Shown here: one piece after another, positions 16,136-24,825 of the stretch
How the letters are laid out: every line of letters begins with the position of its first letter
How positions within the stretch are numbered: the first letter of the stretch is position 1
Translations under genes and position numbers: made by a program
Notes under the pieces: model-generated
Database searches by the model: none
Told to the model about the DNA's origin: nothing
Seen by the model: the letters and a program-made list of their open reading frames with translations, nothing else
Assembly (NCBI GenBank): GCA_903821635.1
Contig: CAIJLV010000041.1
Coordinates: 1 to 35,417, forward strand
Source of the DNA: an uncultured Verrucomicrobiota bacterium
Lineage (GTDB): Bacteria > Verrucomicrobiota > Verrucomicrobiia > Limisphaerales > UBA9464
DNA: 35,417 bases
Direction: 5' to 3'

Positions 16136-18409
16136 ATGTCCGTCCCTCCCGTCTTTCGCCTTCTCTCCGTCTTGGTCGGGGCCGCTGCGTTGGCCGCCGA
16201 TTTTTCGCCGGCCCCCCAGCAGTTTCGGCAGGAAATCGCCCAGCGATTCACCGTCACCAACGGCTTACCCACGGCCGACATCCAATTGCTGGAGCTCGCC
16301 GCTGACGGGCAACCCCGAGCCTTCGCCGGCGGACGTTGGTCCGAGCTGCGGGCCGACACGTGGCACCCGCTCGATCAGTTAACGCCCAAGAGTCCCGCGG
16401 CGTTCACTTTTGCCGATGCGACCGGGCAACCAGTGACCGTGGCGCTGCCCTGGAAATCCGTAAAACAACTCATCCACACGCCCCAAGGCACTTGGTTAGT
16501 GACTCCCACCGAGCCGTATCTCGTGCGGGCGGGACAGCTCACCACTCAGACATGGCCGGGCCAAGGGACCGTCCAACAGTTGGCCGTAAGTCCGGCGGCG
16601 GAGGTTTTTGCCGCCACTAGCAAAGGCCTGTTTCGCCAAGTGAAGGCGGGCTGGGAAGCTCAGCCAGTGCTCGACGGTTTGGGCCGGGCTTGGGCGGTAA
16701 ATGATGTGCTCGGGGTCGCGTTCGACACCGCGGGCCAACTTTGGTTCGCCACCCGGGCAGGCGTCGGCTGTCGGACGGCGGGCGGCTGGAAATTTTTCGA
16801 AGGCCGGGACGGCCTGCCCTGGAACGATTTCACGGGCGTCGCCGCTGGGACCGAGGGGGAAATGTGGTTCAGCACTCACCTCGGCGCGATCCGCTGGGAT
16901 GGCCACACGTTTCACTACCGCCAAGGACTCCGCTGGCTGCCCCATGATGACCTCCGCAGTGTGTCGGTGGATGGCAAAGGCCGGGCTTGGTTTGCCACGG
17001 CGGGCGGGGTGGGCTTGATCGAACGCCAACCCCTCACGCTGGCGGCCAAGGCCGAGTTCTACGAACAAGAAATCGAGCGCTACGTAAAACGAACCCCCTT
17101 CGGTTTCACCGCCGAGGCGCCCCTGGGGAAACTGGCCGACAAAGCGACCGCCCAGCCCACCGACTCCGACAATGACGGTCTGTGGACCGCCATGTATGGC
17201 GCCGGCGAATGTTTTGCCTACGGCGCTACCCACGAGCCGAAGGCCAAGGTGCGGGCAACCCAAGCCTTTGAGGCGCTGCGATTTCTACAAAAAGTTACCC
17301 AAGGCGGAAACCCCGCGCCGCCCAAAGGCTACGTGGCCCGCACCATCCGCCCCACCGAGTGGCCCGACCCCAACGTGGGCCGCGTCGAACGAGACCGCGA
17401 GGAGCAGCAAGGGGATAAGCTGTGGAAGGTCTACGAACCCCGCTGGCCGAAGAGTGCGGATGGCAAATGGTATTGGAAATCCGACACCAGCAGCGACGAG
17501 TTGGACGGCCACTATTTTTTCTATCCGCTCTACCATGATCTCGTCGCCGAAACCGCCGCCGAGAAGGAACGCGTCCGCGAAGTGGTCCGCGACCTCACTG
17601 ACCACCTCATCACCCACGGTTTCACCCTGACCGACCTCGATGGTAAACCCACCCGGTGGGGAATTTACGGGCCGGAATCGGTGAACCAGGACCCGCATTG
17701 GTGGCCTGAGCGCGGACTTAATTCCCTGAGCCTGCTCAGTTACCTCACGGTGGCTGCCCACGTCACCGGTGACCCCAAATACACCGCCCTCGCCCACGAA
17801 TTGGCGGTCAAACACGGCTACGCTCAGAATCTCATGTTCCCCAAGGCGCAGCATGGCCCCGGCTCCGGCAACCATTCCGACGACGAGATGGCCGTGATGT
17901 GTTTCTACAACCTGCTCCGCTACGGCAAGGACCCGGCGATCACCGACCGCGCCCGCTACTCCTTCTACGCTTACTGGGCCAACGAGGCGCCCGAGTTGAA
18001 TCCCTTCTTTAACTTCGCCTTCGCCGCCCACGGTCTCAAACAAACCATCACCAACGTCTGGGGCACGTATTCCGTCTCCCCTTGGGCCGGTTGGCACGAA
18101 GACTCCATGGCCACGCTCCGCGGCTTCTCGCTCGACCGATTGAACTGGGGCCACCAGAACTCTCACCGGCTCGACCTCGTGCGCCTGCCCCTCCAACAGT
18201 CCAAGGACCTTTATGAACCGGGTAACCAAGGCCGCGGCCACCGGGTGAACGGCCAGGTTCTGCCCGTTGAGAACCGGCACTTCGAACACTGGAACACGGA
18301 TCCGTGGGACCTCGACTACGGCGGCAACGGCGGCGTGCTCGCCAGCGGCACCGTCTTCCTGCTGCCGTATTATCTCGGGCTGTATCACGGCTACATCCAG
18401 CAGCCGTAA
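16136..18409 (+). CDS. Secreted propeller protein with C-terminal helical (toroid-like) domain
   Basis: A 757-residue exported protein with a signal peptide about 1-22 (MSVPPVFRLLSVLVGAAALA). The N-terminal ~330 residues contain repeated two-component-regulator-propeller-like blades (AFDTAGQLWFATRAGVGC, TEGEMWFSTHLGAIRWDG, DGKGRAWFATAGGVGL), suggesting a beta-propeller. The remaining ~420 residues are Trp/Tyr/His-rich and mostly helical (YGAGECFAYG, WGIYGPESVNQDPHWWPE, GSGNHSDDEMAVMCFYNLL), resembling alpha/alpha-toroid carbohydrate-active enzymes. It has no membrane kinase domain, so it is not a hybrid sensor. The sodium:solute symporter starts 110 bp downstream, suggesting saccharide processing plus uptake. 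Catalytic activity is not proven by motif. Confidence 0.75.
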   Translation: MSVPPVFRLLSVLVGAAALAADFSPAPQQFRQEIAQRFTVTNGLPTADIQLLELAADGQPRAFAGGRWSELRADTWHPLDQLTPKSPAAFTFADATGQPVTVALPWKSVKQLIHTPQGTWLVTPTEPYLVRAGQLTTQTWPGQGTVQQLAVSPAAEVFAATSKGLFRQVKAGWEAQPVLDGLGRAWAVNDVLGVAFDTAGQLWFATRAGVGCRTAGGWKFFEGRDGLPWNDFTGVAAGTEGEMWFSTHLGAIRWDGHTFHYRQGLRWLPHDDLRSVSVDGKGRAWFATAGGVGLIERQPLTLAAKAEFYEQEIERYVKRTPFGFTAEAPLGKLADKATAQPTDSDNDGLWTAMYGAGECFAYGATHEPKAKVRATQAFEALRFLQKVTQGGNPAPPKGYVARTIRPTEWPDPNVGRVERDREEQQGDKLWKVYEPRWPKSADGKWYWKSDTSSDELDGHYFFYPLYHDLVAETAAEKERVREVVRDLTDHLITHGFTLTDLDGKPTRWGIYGPESVNQDPHWWPERGLNSLSLLSYLTVAAHVTGDPKYTALAHELAVKHGYAQNLMFPKAQHGPGSGNHSDDEMAVMCFYNLLRYGKDPAITDRARYSFYAYWANEAPELNPFFNFAFAAHGLKQTITNVWGTYSVSPWAGWHEDSMATLRGFSLDRLNWGHQNSHRLDLVRLPLQQSKDLYEPGNQGRGHRVNGQVLPVENRHFEHWNTDPWDLDYGGNGGVLASGTVFLLPYYLGLYHGYIQQP

Positions 18410-18519
18410 GCGGCCCACCACCGCATTCCGGCGCCGAGATTCGTCGCCGGAATGACATTCGGCTTGGTCCTGGACTCGCCTTTTTGGTCTGCTTCCCAGC
18501 GGCACTCATTCCCTCCGCA

Positions 18520-20424
18520 ATGCACCTGACCTCGCTTGACTGGATCATCATGGCGGCGGCCTTCGCCGTTTACCTCGCCATCGGCCTGTTTGTCGGCAAA
18601 AGCGCCGGCAAGGACTACGATAGCTACTTCCTTAGCGGCCGTTCCATGCCCTGGTGGCTGCTCGGCACCTCGATGGTCGCCACCACGTTTGCCACCGATA
18701 CCCCCAATCTCGTGGCCGGCATCGTGCGGCGCGACGGCGTGTTCGGAAACTGGGTCTGGTGGGCTTTCCTGCTCACCGGCACGACGACCGTCTTCCTCTT
18801 CGCGAAGCTATGGCGCCGGAGCAACGTGCTCACCGACATCGAATTCTACGAACTCCGCTATTCCGGCAAACCCGCGGCCTTCCTCCGCGCCTTTCGCGGC
18901 ATCTATCTCGGCGTCTTCTTCAACATCATGATCATGGCCAACGTCACCCTCGCGGCCGTGAAAATCGGCGGCGTGCTGCTCGGCCTGACCCCGCTCCAAA
19001 GCATCCTCATCGCCTCCATCATCACCGTCGCTTACAGCATGGTCGGCGGCCTGACCGGCGTGCTGCTGACTGATTTGGTGCAATTCATCGTGGCCATGAT
19101 CGGCTCGGTTTGGGCGGCTCAATTCATCATCAATCTCCCGGAAATCGGCGGTTTGACCAAGTTAGTCTCCCATCCCAACGTGGTGCCCAAGCTGGCGATG
19201 GTGCCGGATCTCAGCGAGATCCACAGTCAGGCGTTTCTCGCCGTCTTCCTGTTCCCGCTCCTGATCCAATGGTGGTCCGCCTATTATCCCGGCGCCGAAC
19301 CCGGCGGCGGCGGCTACGTCGTCCAGCGCGTGCTGGCCGCGAAATCCGAAGCCCACGCCGTCGGTGCCACGCTGTTCTACAACGTGATGCACTACGCCCT
19401 CCGCCCTTGGCCGTGGATCCTCATCGCGCTGGCCTCCTTGATCATTTATCCGATGGATTCGCCCGAGAATATGTCGGCCGCCCAAACCGCCATCAGTCGA
19501 GCCGGCGGCGTAGACCAAGTGGACGAAGCCACCCGCCTAGCCGCCCGGGGCGTGAGCTCCCTGCGCGCCGCCTTTCCCCAAATGCCGGAGCAACAGGTCG
19601 CGCACGACCTCGCCTATCCAGCCCTGCTGACCCGACTGCCGGCCGGCCTCCTCGGCATCGTCGTCACCTCGCTGATCGCCGCCTACATGAGCACCATGTC
19701 CACGCAGGTGAACTGGGGTTCCAGCATCTTGGTGAATGACGTTTATCGGCGCTTCCTGAAGCCGGGGGCCTCCGAGCACCAAATGGTTTGGGTCGGCCGC
19801 TTCGCCACCATCGGGCTCATGGCGGTCTCGTGTGCCGTTGCCCTCGTGCTGCAAGACGCCCTCAGTTCGTTCGAGTTGCTGCTTCAAGTCGGCGCCGGCA
19901 CGGGCCTGCTGCTGCTGCTGCGCTGGTTCTGGTGGCGCGTGAACGCCGCCGCCGAGATCACCGCCATGATTGTCTCGTTCGGCATGGCCGTCTTGTTCTT
20001 CGTCTGGAAAAAGGTCGGTGGCAACCCGCCGTCCGGGGTCAGCCAAATGCTCTGGGGCGTGGGCGTGACCACCGTCGCTTGGGTGCTCGTCGCGCTCTTC
20101 ACCCAAGCCACCGACGAAGAAAAACTCCGCGAATTCTACCGGCGCATACAACCCGGCGGCCCCGGCTGGCGTTACGTGCTCGAACGCGCCGAACACGAAC
20201 GGCAGCAAATCCGCGATCCCAAGCTGAAGTCGGACCTGCCCATCGGCTTGCTGGCGTCCGCCGCCGCCACCGCGGGAATCTGGGCCCTGATCTTCGCCGG
20301 TGGGTTCTTCCTCTACGGCCAACCGCTCAGCGGGTTGGGCATGTTGGCCATCACCGCCGTGGGCGGCGGCATCGTGGGCTATTGCTGGAAACGCCTGTCG
20401 TTTTCGGCGGTAAGTCAGCCTTAA
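18520..20424 (+). CDS. Sodium:solute symporter (SSS family)
   Basis: A 634-residue inner-membrane Na+-coupled transporter with about 13 hydrophobic helices. The N-terminus MHLTSLDWIIMAAAFAVYLAIG is followed by the typical DYDSYFLSGRSMPWWLLGTS, then MVATTFATDTPN. An internal VAYSMVGGLTGVLLTDLVQF segment and STMSTQVNWGSSILVNDVY are also characteristic of SSS proteins. The frame runs back to 18304 inside the preceding gene, but that stretch is Arg/Pro-rich shadow, so ATG 18520 is used. Its place behind a secreted carbohydrate-type protein suggests sugar or sugar-acid uptake; sequence alone does not fix the substrate. Confidence 0.93.
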   Translation: MHLTSLDWIIMAAAFAVYLAIGLFVGKSAGKDYDSYFLSGRSMPWWLLGTSMVATTFATDTPNLVAGIVRRDGVFGNWVWWAFLLTGTTTVFLFAKLWRRSNVLTDIEFYELRYSGKPAAFLRAFRGIYLGVFFNIMIMANVTLAAVKIGGVLLGLTPLQSILIASIITVAYSMVGGLTGVLLTDLVQFIVAMIGSVWAAQFIINLPEIGGLTKLVSHPNVVPKLAMVPDLSEIHSQAFLAVFLFPLLIQWWSAYYPGAEPGGGGYVVQRVLAAKSEAHAVGATLFYNVMHYALRPWPWILIALASLIIYPMDSPENMSAAQTAISRAGGVDQVDEATRLAARGVSSLRAAFPQMPEQQVAHDLAYPALLTRLPAGLLGIVVTSLIAAYMSTMSTQVNWGSSILVNDVYRRFLKPGASEHQMVWVGRFATIGLMAVSCAVALVLQDALSSFELLLQVGAGTGLLLLLRWFWWRVNAAAEITAMIVSFGMAVLFFVWKKVGGNPPSGVSQMLWGVGVTTVAWVLVALFTQATDEEKLREFYRRIQPGGPGWRYVLERAEHERQQIRDPKLKSDLPIGLLASAAATAGIWALIFAGGFFLYGQPLSGLGMLAITAVGGGIVGYCWKRLSFSAVSQP

Positions 20425-20452
20425 AGGTCACCCGCTGATCGGGGAATGGACT

Positions 20453-20908
20453 ATGACGGAACCACTTCCCACCCGAGCGGAGCTGAATCCTTATGACGAC
20501 TTGGACGGGCGTATCGCCTGCGAGAACTTCTTGGGCCAGACTTTGGACGACGCGGTGAGGCTGTTTCAGGAACAACCGCTCTACTACCAAAGTGACTTGA
20601 TGTGGATGGGCGTGGCCGCATTCCGCTTCTATTTCCCAGCCGTAGCCCAGTTCATTCGCAGCGAAGGCGCTTCAGACAATTCGGACTTTATTGCCCATTT
20701 CGCCAGCACGCTGGAATCCCGCTGGGAGCGCGAGCCAGACGACCTGCTGCCAATCGCTGAACACGTCATCGCACTGTGCGACTACATCACCACTCACTGG
20801 TCACGCTTTGAAAAGCATGCCGACGCCTATGGTGACGTTCTGGATCGTTACTTGAACCTCAGACAGACCATCGCCAGTTCCCGCTCGAATTCCGCACCCA
20901 ACGCGTAA
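20453..20908 (+). CDS. Small conserved hypothetical protein
   Basis: A 151-residue soluble acidic protein without signal peptide or membrane helix. It includes aromatic-rich helical segments (YYQSDLMWMGVAAFRFYFPA) and ends with a helical YLNLRQTIASS tail. A GGGGAA purine run lies 7 bp before the ATG and is a plausible ribosome-binding site, unusual in this window. It follows the symporter by 28 bp and precedes the squalene/phytoene synthase by 36 bp, so it may be read with either. Function is not recognised. Confidence 0.75.
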   Translation: MTEPLPTRAELNPYDDLDGRIACENFLGQTLDDAVRLFQEQPLYYQSDLMWMGVAAFRFYFPAVAQFIRSEGASDNSDFIAHFASTLESRWEREPDDLLPIAEHVIALCDYITTHWSRFEKHADAYGDVLDRYLNLRQTIASSRSNSAPNA

Positions 20909-20944
20909 TCGTCACGCCCGTCCTCGGGTCTCCTGTTTCGAGTC

Positions 20945-22087
20945 ATGCCCCTTACGCTCACCCACGTCGGTTTGCCGCCGCGGCTGCAACGCCTGCTACG
21001 CGACACGTCGCGCTCGTTTTACCTCACGTTGCAAGTGCTGCCCGGTCCAGTCCGCGCCCAGATCGGGCTCGCCTACCTGCTCGCCCGCGCAACCGACACC
21101 GTGGCTGACACCGAACTCGTGCCTGTCGAGGAACGCTTGACCGCGCTCGAAGGTCTGCGGGATCGCATTTTGGGCACCCGGGCCGAACCGGTGAACCTCG
21201 CCCGCCTAATTGCCTCGCAAGCCGGTCAATCCAGCCTCGCCGAACGCCGACTGCTGGACCGCTTGGAAGACGCCGTGGCTCAACTCGCCAAGGTCCGCGA
21301 AGCCGACGCCCGCGACATCCGCGACGTGCTCAAGATCATCACCGGCGGGCAGGACTTGGACTTGCGGCGCTTCGAATTGCCCCTCACGCCCCCACCGGTT
21401 CCAACGCCAATCGAGGCCACCGAACCGCCCCGTTTGGTGCCGCCGGTCATCGGCCAGCCCGCGGCCTCCCGCCCAACCGGAGACGCCCCCCGCGAACTGC
21501 GCGCGCTCACCACCGACGCTGAACTCGACGATTACACCTACCGAGTCGCCGGCTGCGTCGGTGAATTCTGGACCCGACTGACCCGCCGACATTGTTTCCC
21601 TAAGGTCCGGCTCGACGAGCCCGCCTTCTTTGCCGACGGCCGCGCGTTCGGCCAAGGTCTTCAACTCGTCAACATCCTGCGCGACTTGCCGCGGGACCTG
21701 CGCAGTGGCCGCTGCTACCTGCCCACCGAACGACTCACGGCGTTCGGCCTACAGCCGACCGACCTGCTAGACCCGGCCAATGAACCCCGCCTGCGCCCGC
21801 TCTACCGCGAACTCGTCGAGCGCGCGTTTCGCCAACTCGAAGCCGGCTGGCGTTACACCAACACGATTCCCTGCCGCCACTTCCGCCTCCGGCTCGCGTG
21901 CGCTTGGCCCATCCTGATCGGCGTGCAAACGCTGGTGAAGCTGCTCGCCGCCAACCCCCTCGACCCGGCGCAGCGCGTGAAGGTGAGTCGCCGCGAAGTG
22001 CGCCAAATCCTCGTCGGCTCCCTGTGGCGCGTGCCTTGGCCGACCGCTTGGGCGAGCCAGTTCCAACGCGCGCTAGAGACACCGTGA
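20945..22087 (+). CDS. Squalene/phytoene synthase family prenyltransferase with proline-rich insert
   Basis: A 380-residue trans-isoprenyl diphosphate synthase-like enzyme, expected to couple two prenyl diphosphates head-to-head (farnesyl to squalene or geranylgeranyl to phytoene). Both Asp-rich Mg2+-binding motifs are present: DTVAD (51-55) and DLPRD (247-251, within NILRDLPRDLRSGRCYLP). The Arg-rich substrate motif RDTSRSFYLTLQVLP is near the N-terminus. Between the two halves sits a proline-rich insert (about 146-188) not expected in typical members. No carotenoid or hopanoid genes accompany it here, so squalene versus phytoene cannot be decided. An SDR gene follows after 53 bp. Confidence 0.88.
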   Translation: MPLTLTHVGLPPRLQRLLRDTSRSFYLTLQVLPGPVRAQIGLAYLLARATDTVADTELVPVEERLTALEGLRDRILGTRAEPVNLARLIASQAGQSSLAERRLLDRLEDAVAQLAKVREADARDIRDVLKIITGGQDLDLRRFELPLTPPPVPTPIEATEPPRLVPPVIGQPAASRPTGDAPRELRALTTDAELDDYTYRVAGCVGEFWTRLTRRHCFPKVRLDEPAFFADGRAFGQGLQLVNILRDLPRDLRSGRCYLPTERLTAFGLQPTDLLDPANEPRLRPLYRELVERAFRQLEAGWRYTNTIPCRHFRLRLACAWPILIGVQTLVKLLAANPLDPAQRVKVSRREVRQILVGSLWRVPWPTAWASQFQRALETP

Positions 22088-22099
22088 ACCGCACTGAAA

Positions 22100-22117
22100 C
22101 CGGCGCGTGCGCGCCGG
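22100..22117 (+). terminator. GC-rich hairpin after the squalene/phytoene synthase
   Basis: A perfect inverted repeat CCGGCGCG-TG-CGCGCCGG begins 13 bp after the stop codon. It is followed by GGCTTTCG, without a real T-tract, so it may be a weak terminator, an mRNA 3'-end stabiliser or an attenuator before the next gene. Confidence 0.35.
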
Positions 22118-22140
22118 GGCTTTCGCGCTAAACTCCGGTC

Positions 22141-23031
22141 GTGAAGGTTCTCGTCACCGGTGGTTCAGGTTTTGTCGGCCGTGAAATCGTGCGGCAATTG
22201 CTCGCCGCCGGTCATTCCCCCCGGGTGCTCGCCCGAGGGGTGAAAGCCCCCACCGAGGCGGTCGAAACCGTGCGCGGTTCCGTGCTAGAACCCGCTTCCC
22301 TCGCAGGCGCCCTCACTGGCTGCGACGCCGTCATCCACCTCGTTGGCATCATCAGCGAAGTGGGGGCGCAAACCTACGAACGCGTCCACTTCGAGGGCAC
22401 TCGAAACCTGCTCACGGCCGCGCGGGCGGCCGGTGTTCGCCGGTTCATTCACATGAGCGCCCTAGGGACGCGTCCCGCCGCCGCCTCCCGTTATCACCGC
22501 TCCAAGTGGGCCGCCGAAGAAGCCGTCCGCGCCAGTGACCGCGCTTGGACGATCCTGCGCCCCAGCCTGATCTATGGACCGGGGGACGGGTTCGTGAACC
22601 TGTTCGCCCGGTTGAGCCGTTGGTCGCCCGCGCTGCCGGTGATCGGCGCCGGCACCAGTTTGGTGCAACCGGTGGCGGTGGCCGAGGTCGCACGGTGTTT
22701 TGTCGGCGCCCTCAGCCAGCCGGAGTCGGTGGGACAAACCCTCGATGTCTGCGGACCGGATCGCTTGAAATTTACGGAGGTGCTCACAGAAATTTTGCGG
22801 GCCACGGGCCGGCGGCGGCGGCAGGTGCATCTCCCCCTGCCGCTCGCCCGGTTGCAGGCGCGGTTGCTGGAATTCATCTACCCGACGCTGTTGCGCCAAG
22901 CTCCGCCCCTGAATCGGGACCAGATCCTCATGCTGGGCGAGGACAACGTGGGCGATCCCGGACCCGCGGCCCGTTTGTTCGGCTTCACGCCGGCGCCTTT
23001 TCGCGAATCCTTGCGGGCGTTTCTCAAGTAA
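22141..23031 (+). CDS. Atypical SDR, NDUFA9/complex I-like NAD(P)-binding protein
   Basis: A 296-residue Rossmann-fold protein. The dinucleotide motif VTGGSGFVG is at residues 5-13, followed by AVIHLVGIISEVGAQTYERV and HMSALGTRPAAASRYHRSKW. The active-site Tyr/Lys pair of classical SDRs is represented by YHRSK. The overall pattern matches the atypical NDUFA9-like group also found as stand-alone genes with uncertain substrate. It starts with GTG and has no membrane helix. It lies downstream of the squalene/phytoene synthase, so an isoprenoid role is possible but unproven. Confidence 0.88.
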   Translation: MKVLVTGGSGFVGREIVRQLLAAGHSPRVLARGVKAPTEAVETVRGSVLEPASLAGALTGCDAVIHLVGIISEVGAQTYERVHFEGTRNLLTAARAAGVRRFIHMSALGTRPAAASRYHRSKWAAEEAVRASDRAWTILRPSLIYGPGDGFVNLFARLSRWSPALPVIGAGTSLVQPVAVAEVARCFVGALSQPESVGQTLDVCGPDRLKFTEVLTEILRATGRRRRQVHLPLPLARLQARLLEFIYPTLLRQAPPLNRDQILMLGEDNVGDPGPAARLFGFTPAPFRESLRAFLK

Positions 23032-23246
23032 GCCGCCCCTGCCGCCGATTTTAAGACCAAAGGGGTCGCCCGCTTCGGATTGGCTCCGTGAAGGCTGAAG
23101 TTATCCGCCCCAGCGGTGAGTCCATCACGAAGCGGTCGGCTCCAAGGGATTGCTATGAAGCCCGTCCCGGCACGGCGGCCGACCGGAAGCAAGAAAGGAC
23201 CCCGGTCGGCCTGCGAATGTCCGAGGGCGACCGCCAAACTCCCGGC
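23032..23246. other. Intergenic region upstream of the small WWF protein
   Basis: This 215-bp spacer contains no convincing coding sequence; the frame of the next small gene stays open through it, but composition and position argue for the later ATG. Its main feature is the strong hairpin at 23177-23211, listed separately. Confidence 0.4.
23177..23211 (+). promoter_or_regulatory. Strong 10-bp hairpin in the leader of the small WWF protein
   Basis: GGCCGACCGG (23177-23186) and CCGGTCGGCC (23202-23211) form a perfect 10-bp stem around a 15-nt purine-rich loop containing AAGAAAGGA. It ends 35 bp before the ATG at 23247. It could be a leader attenuator or a small structured RNA. Seen directly; the role is inferred. 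Confidence 0.35.
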
Positions 23247-23483
23247 ATGAAAAACGGCACTGCCACCGAATCATTCGTCCGGAATCCGCCGACCCTCCGG
23301 CGGCGCCGCTGCGAGTCGCAGCTCGATTTCGCCTTGGCAACACCCCCGCTCGAAGCTGCGTCACCGCGCCGTCCCGAGCGACTGATCCGGCCCTGTTCCC
23401 GCGAGCGCGCCCAATGGTGGTTCAACCAGATGCGGCAAGTCGTGGACGAAGGCCGCACGGTGGATGTGGCCGGGGTATTCTGA
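23247..23483 (+). CDS. Small Arg-rich hypothetical protein with WWF motif
   Basis: A 78-residue protein with no signal peptide or membrane segment. The N-terminal two-thirds is Arg/Pro-rich and of low complexity. The C-terminus has a well-formed amphipathic stretch, SRERAQWWFNQMRQVVDEGR. I recall similar R-x-x-WWF-x-x-MR endings in small verrucomicrobial proteins, but this is memory, not a search. The open frame extends back to 23088; ATG 23247 is chosen because the region before it holds a strong hairpin and no protein-like sequence. The next gene begins 84 bp downstream. Function is unknown. Confidence 0.5.
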   Translation: MKNGTATESFVRNPPTLRRRRCESQLDFALATPPLEAASPRRPERLIRPCSRERAQWWFNQMRQVVDEGRTVDVAGVF

Positions 23484-23567
23484 CGCCCAACCCGCAGCGC
23501 CGTCAGCTCGCCGGGCCCGACGCATCCGCAGTTGGAGCCGGCCGCCGAACGCTGCTAGCTTCGCGCC

Positions 23568-24743
23568 GTGAAGCTTACGCACGGCCTGCATCTTGCCTAC
23601 TGCACCAACGTCCACCGGGGCGGCGATTGGCCCGAAACCCTGGCCAGCCTCGAAAAATACACCCTCGCCGTCCGGCGCCGGGTGGCCCCGGACCAGCCCT
23701 ACGCGATCGGCCTGCGTCTGAGCGACACCGCCGCGCGACAGTTGAGCGAACCAGCCTGCCTGCGCTCGTTTAAGGCGTGGCTTCAGCGACACGACTGCTA
23801 CGTCTTCACGATCAACGGCTTTCCCTACGGCGACTTCCACGGCACCCGCGTGAAAGAAAAAGTTTCCCAACCCGATTGGAGCTCGCCCGACCGGCTCGCC
23901 TACACCAACCGACTCTTCGACCTGCTCGCCGAGCTCGGACCGGAAAAAGTCGAGGCTTCCGTCAGCACCGTGCCCGTCAGCTTCAAGCAGTTCCGCTTGG
24001 GCGAACGCGGGCTGCGCACGGCGCGCGAACACCTCTGGCGCTGCATCGAACACATGGAGCAACTCACCCGGCGCACCGGGAAGAAGTTCCATCTGGGGCT
24101 CGAACCGGAGCCCTTCGGCACCGTCGAAAACACCACGGAATTTCTGACCCTCTTCGAACAATTGGAGAGCGACCGGCCCGGCGACCTGCGGTTGCGCGAA
24201 CACTTGGGGATCAACTACGACACGTGCCATTTCGCGCTCCAATACGAGCAGCCCGCCGAAGCGCTCCACCGACTCCATCGCCGCGGGGTCAAGATCAGCA
24301 AACTGCACCTCAGCAACGCCCTGCGGGTGCATCCGACAACCGCCGTGCGCGCACAGCTCAAAGCCTTCGTGGACGACGTTTACTTCCACCAAGTCATCGA
24401 ACGCCGGACCGATGGTGAGATCGTGCGCTACTCCGACCTTGATGAAGCCCTCGCCACGCCGGAGACCGATGGCCCGCAGTATGACCGCGAATGGCGCATC
24501 CACTTCCATATCCCGCTGCACGCGCCCGAGACTGAATTGTTTGGCACTACCGCCGACCACCTCCGCAGCACGCTGGACGTGGTGAAACAACACCCGGCGC
24601 TTTGCTCCCACCTAGAGATGGAAACCTACACCTGGGAAGTCCTGCCGCGGGAACTCAAGCAGCCCAACGTCGTGGACATGCTCGCCAGCGAATACGCGTG
24701 GACCTTGGGCGAATTGGAGAAGCGGGGCATTCGTCCGGTTTGA
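23568..24743 (+). CDS. eboE: EboE-like metabolite traffic protein (TIM barrel)
   Basis: A 391-residue TIM-barrel protein related to xylose isomerase-like sugar phosphate isomerases/epimerases. EboE features are clear: N-terminal LAYCTNVHRGGDWPETLASL, FTINGFPYGDFHGTRVKEKV, LGLEPEPFGTVENTTEFL with likely metal-binding Glu residues, and INYDTCHFALQYEQPAEAL. It starts with GTG. EboE is known from the ebo cluster, which is involved in trafficking precursors of secondary metabolites such as cyanobacterial scytonemin, together with EboA, B, C and F. No other ebo gene is in this window, so it is an orphan here unless the cluster is split. The exact reaction is unknown. Confidence 0.85.
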   Translation: MKLTHGLHLAYCTNVHRGGDWPETLASLEKYTLAVRRRVAPDQPYAIGLRLSDTAARQLSEPACLRSFKAWLQRHDCYVFTINGFPYGDFHGTRVKEKVSQPDWSSPDRLAYTNRLFDLLAELGPEKVEASVSTVPVSFKQFRLGERGLRTAREHLWRCIEHMEQLTRRTGKKFHLGLEPEPFGTVENTTEFLTLFEQLESDRPGDLRLREHLGINYDTCHFALQYEQPAEALHRLHRRGVKISKLHLSNALRVHPTTAVRAQLKAFVDDVYFHQVIERRTDGEIVRYSDLDEALATPETDGPQYDREWRIHFHIPLHAPETELFGTTADHLRSTLDVVKQHPALCSHLEMETYTWEVLPRELKQPNVVDMLASEYAWTLGELEKRGIRPV

Positions 24744-24825
24744 CCCTCCGTTGGGGCGTCGATTTCAACGAGCCGGCCGGCCCGCCGGCTCGACTTCGAG
24801 GCGGGTTGCTGCCAGAAGCCTCGTC

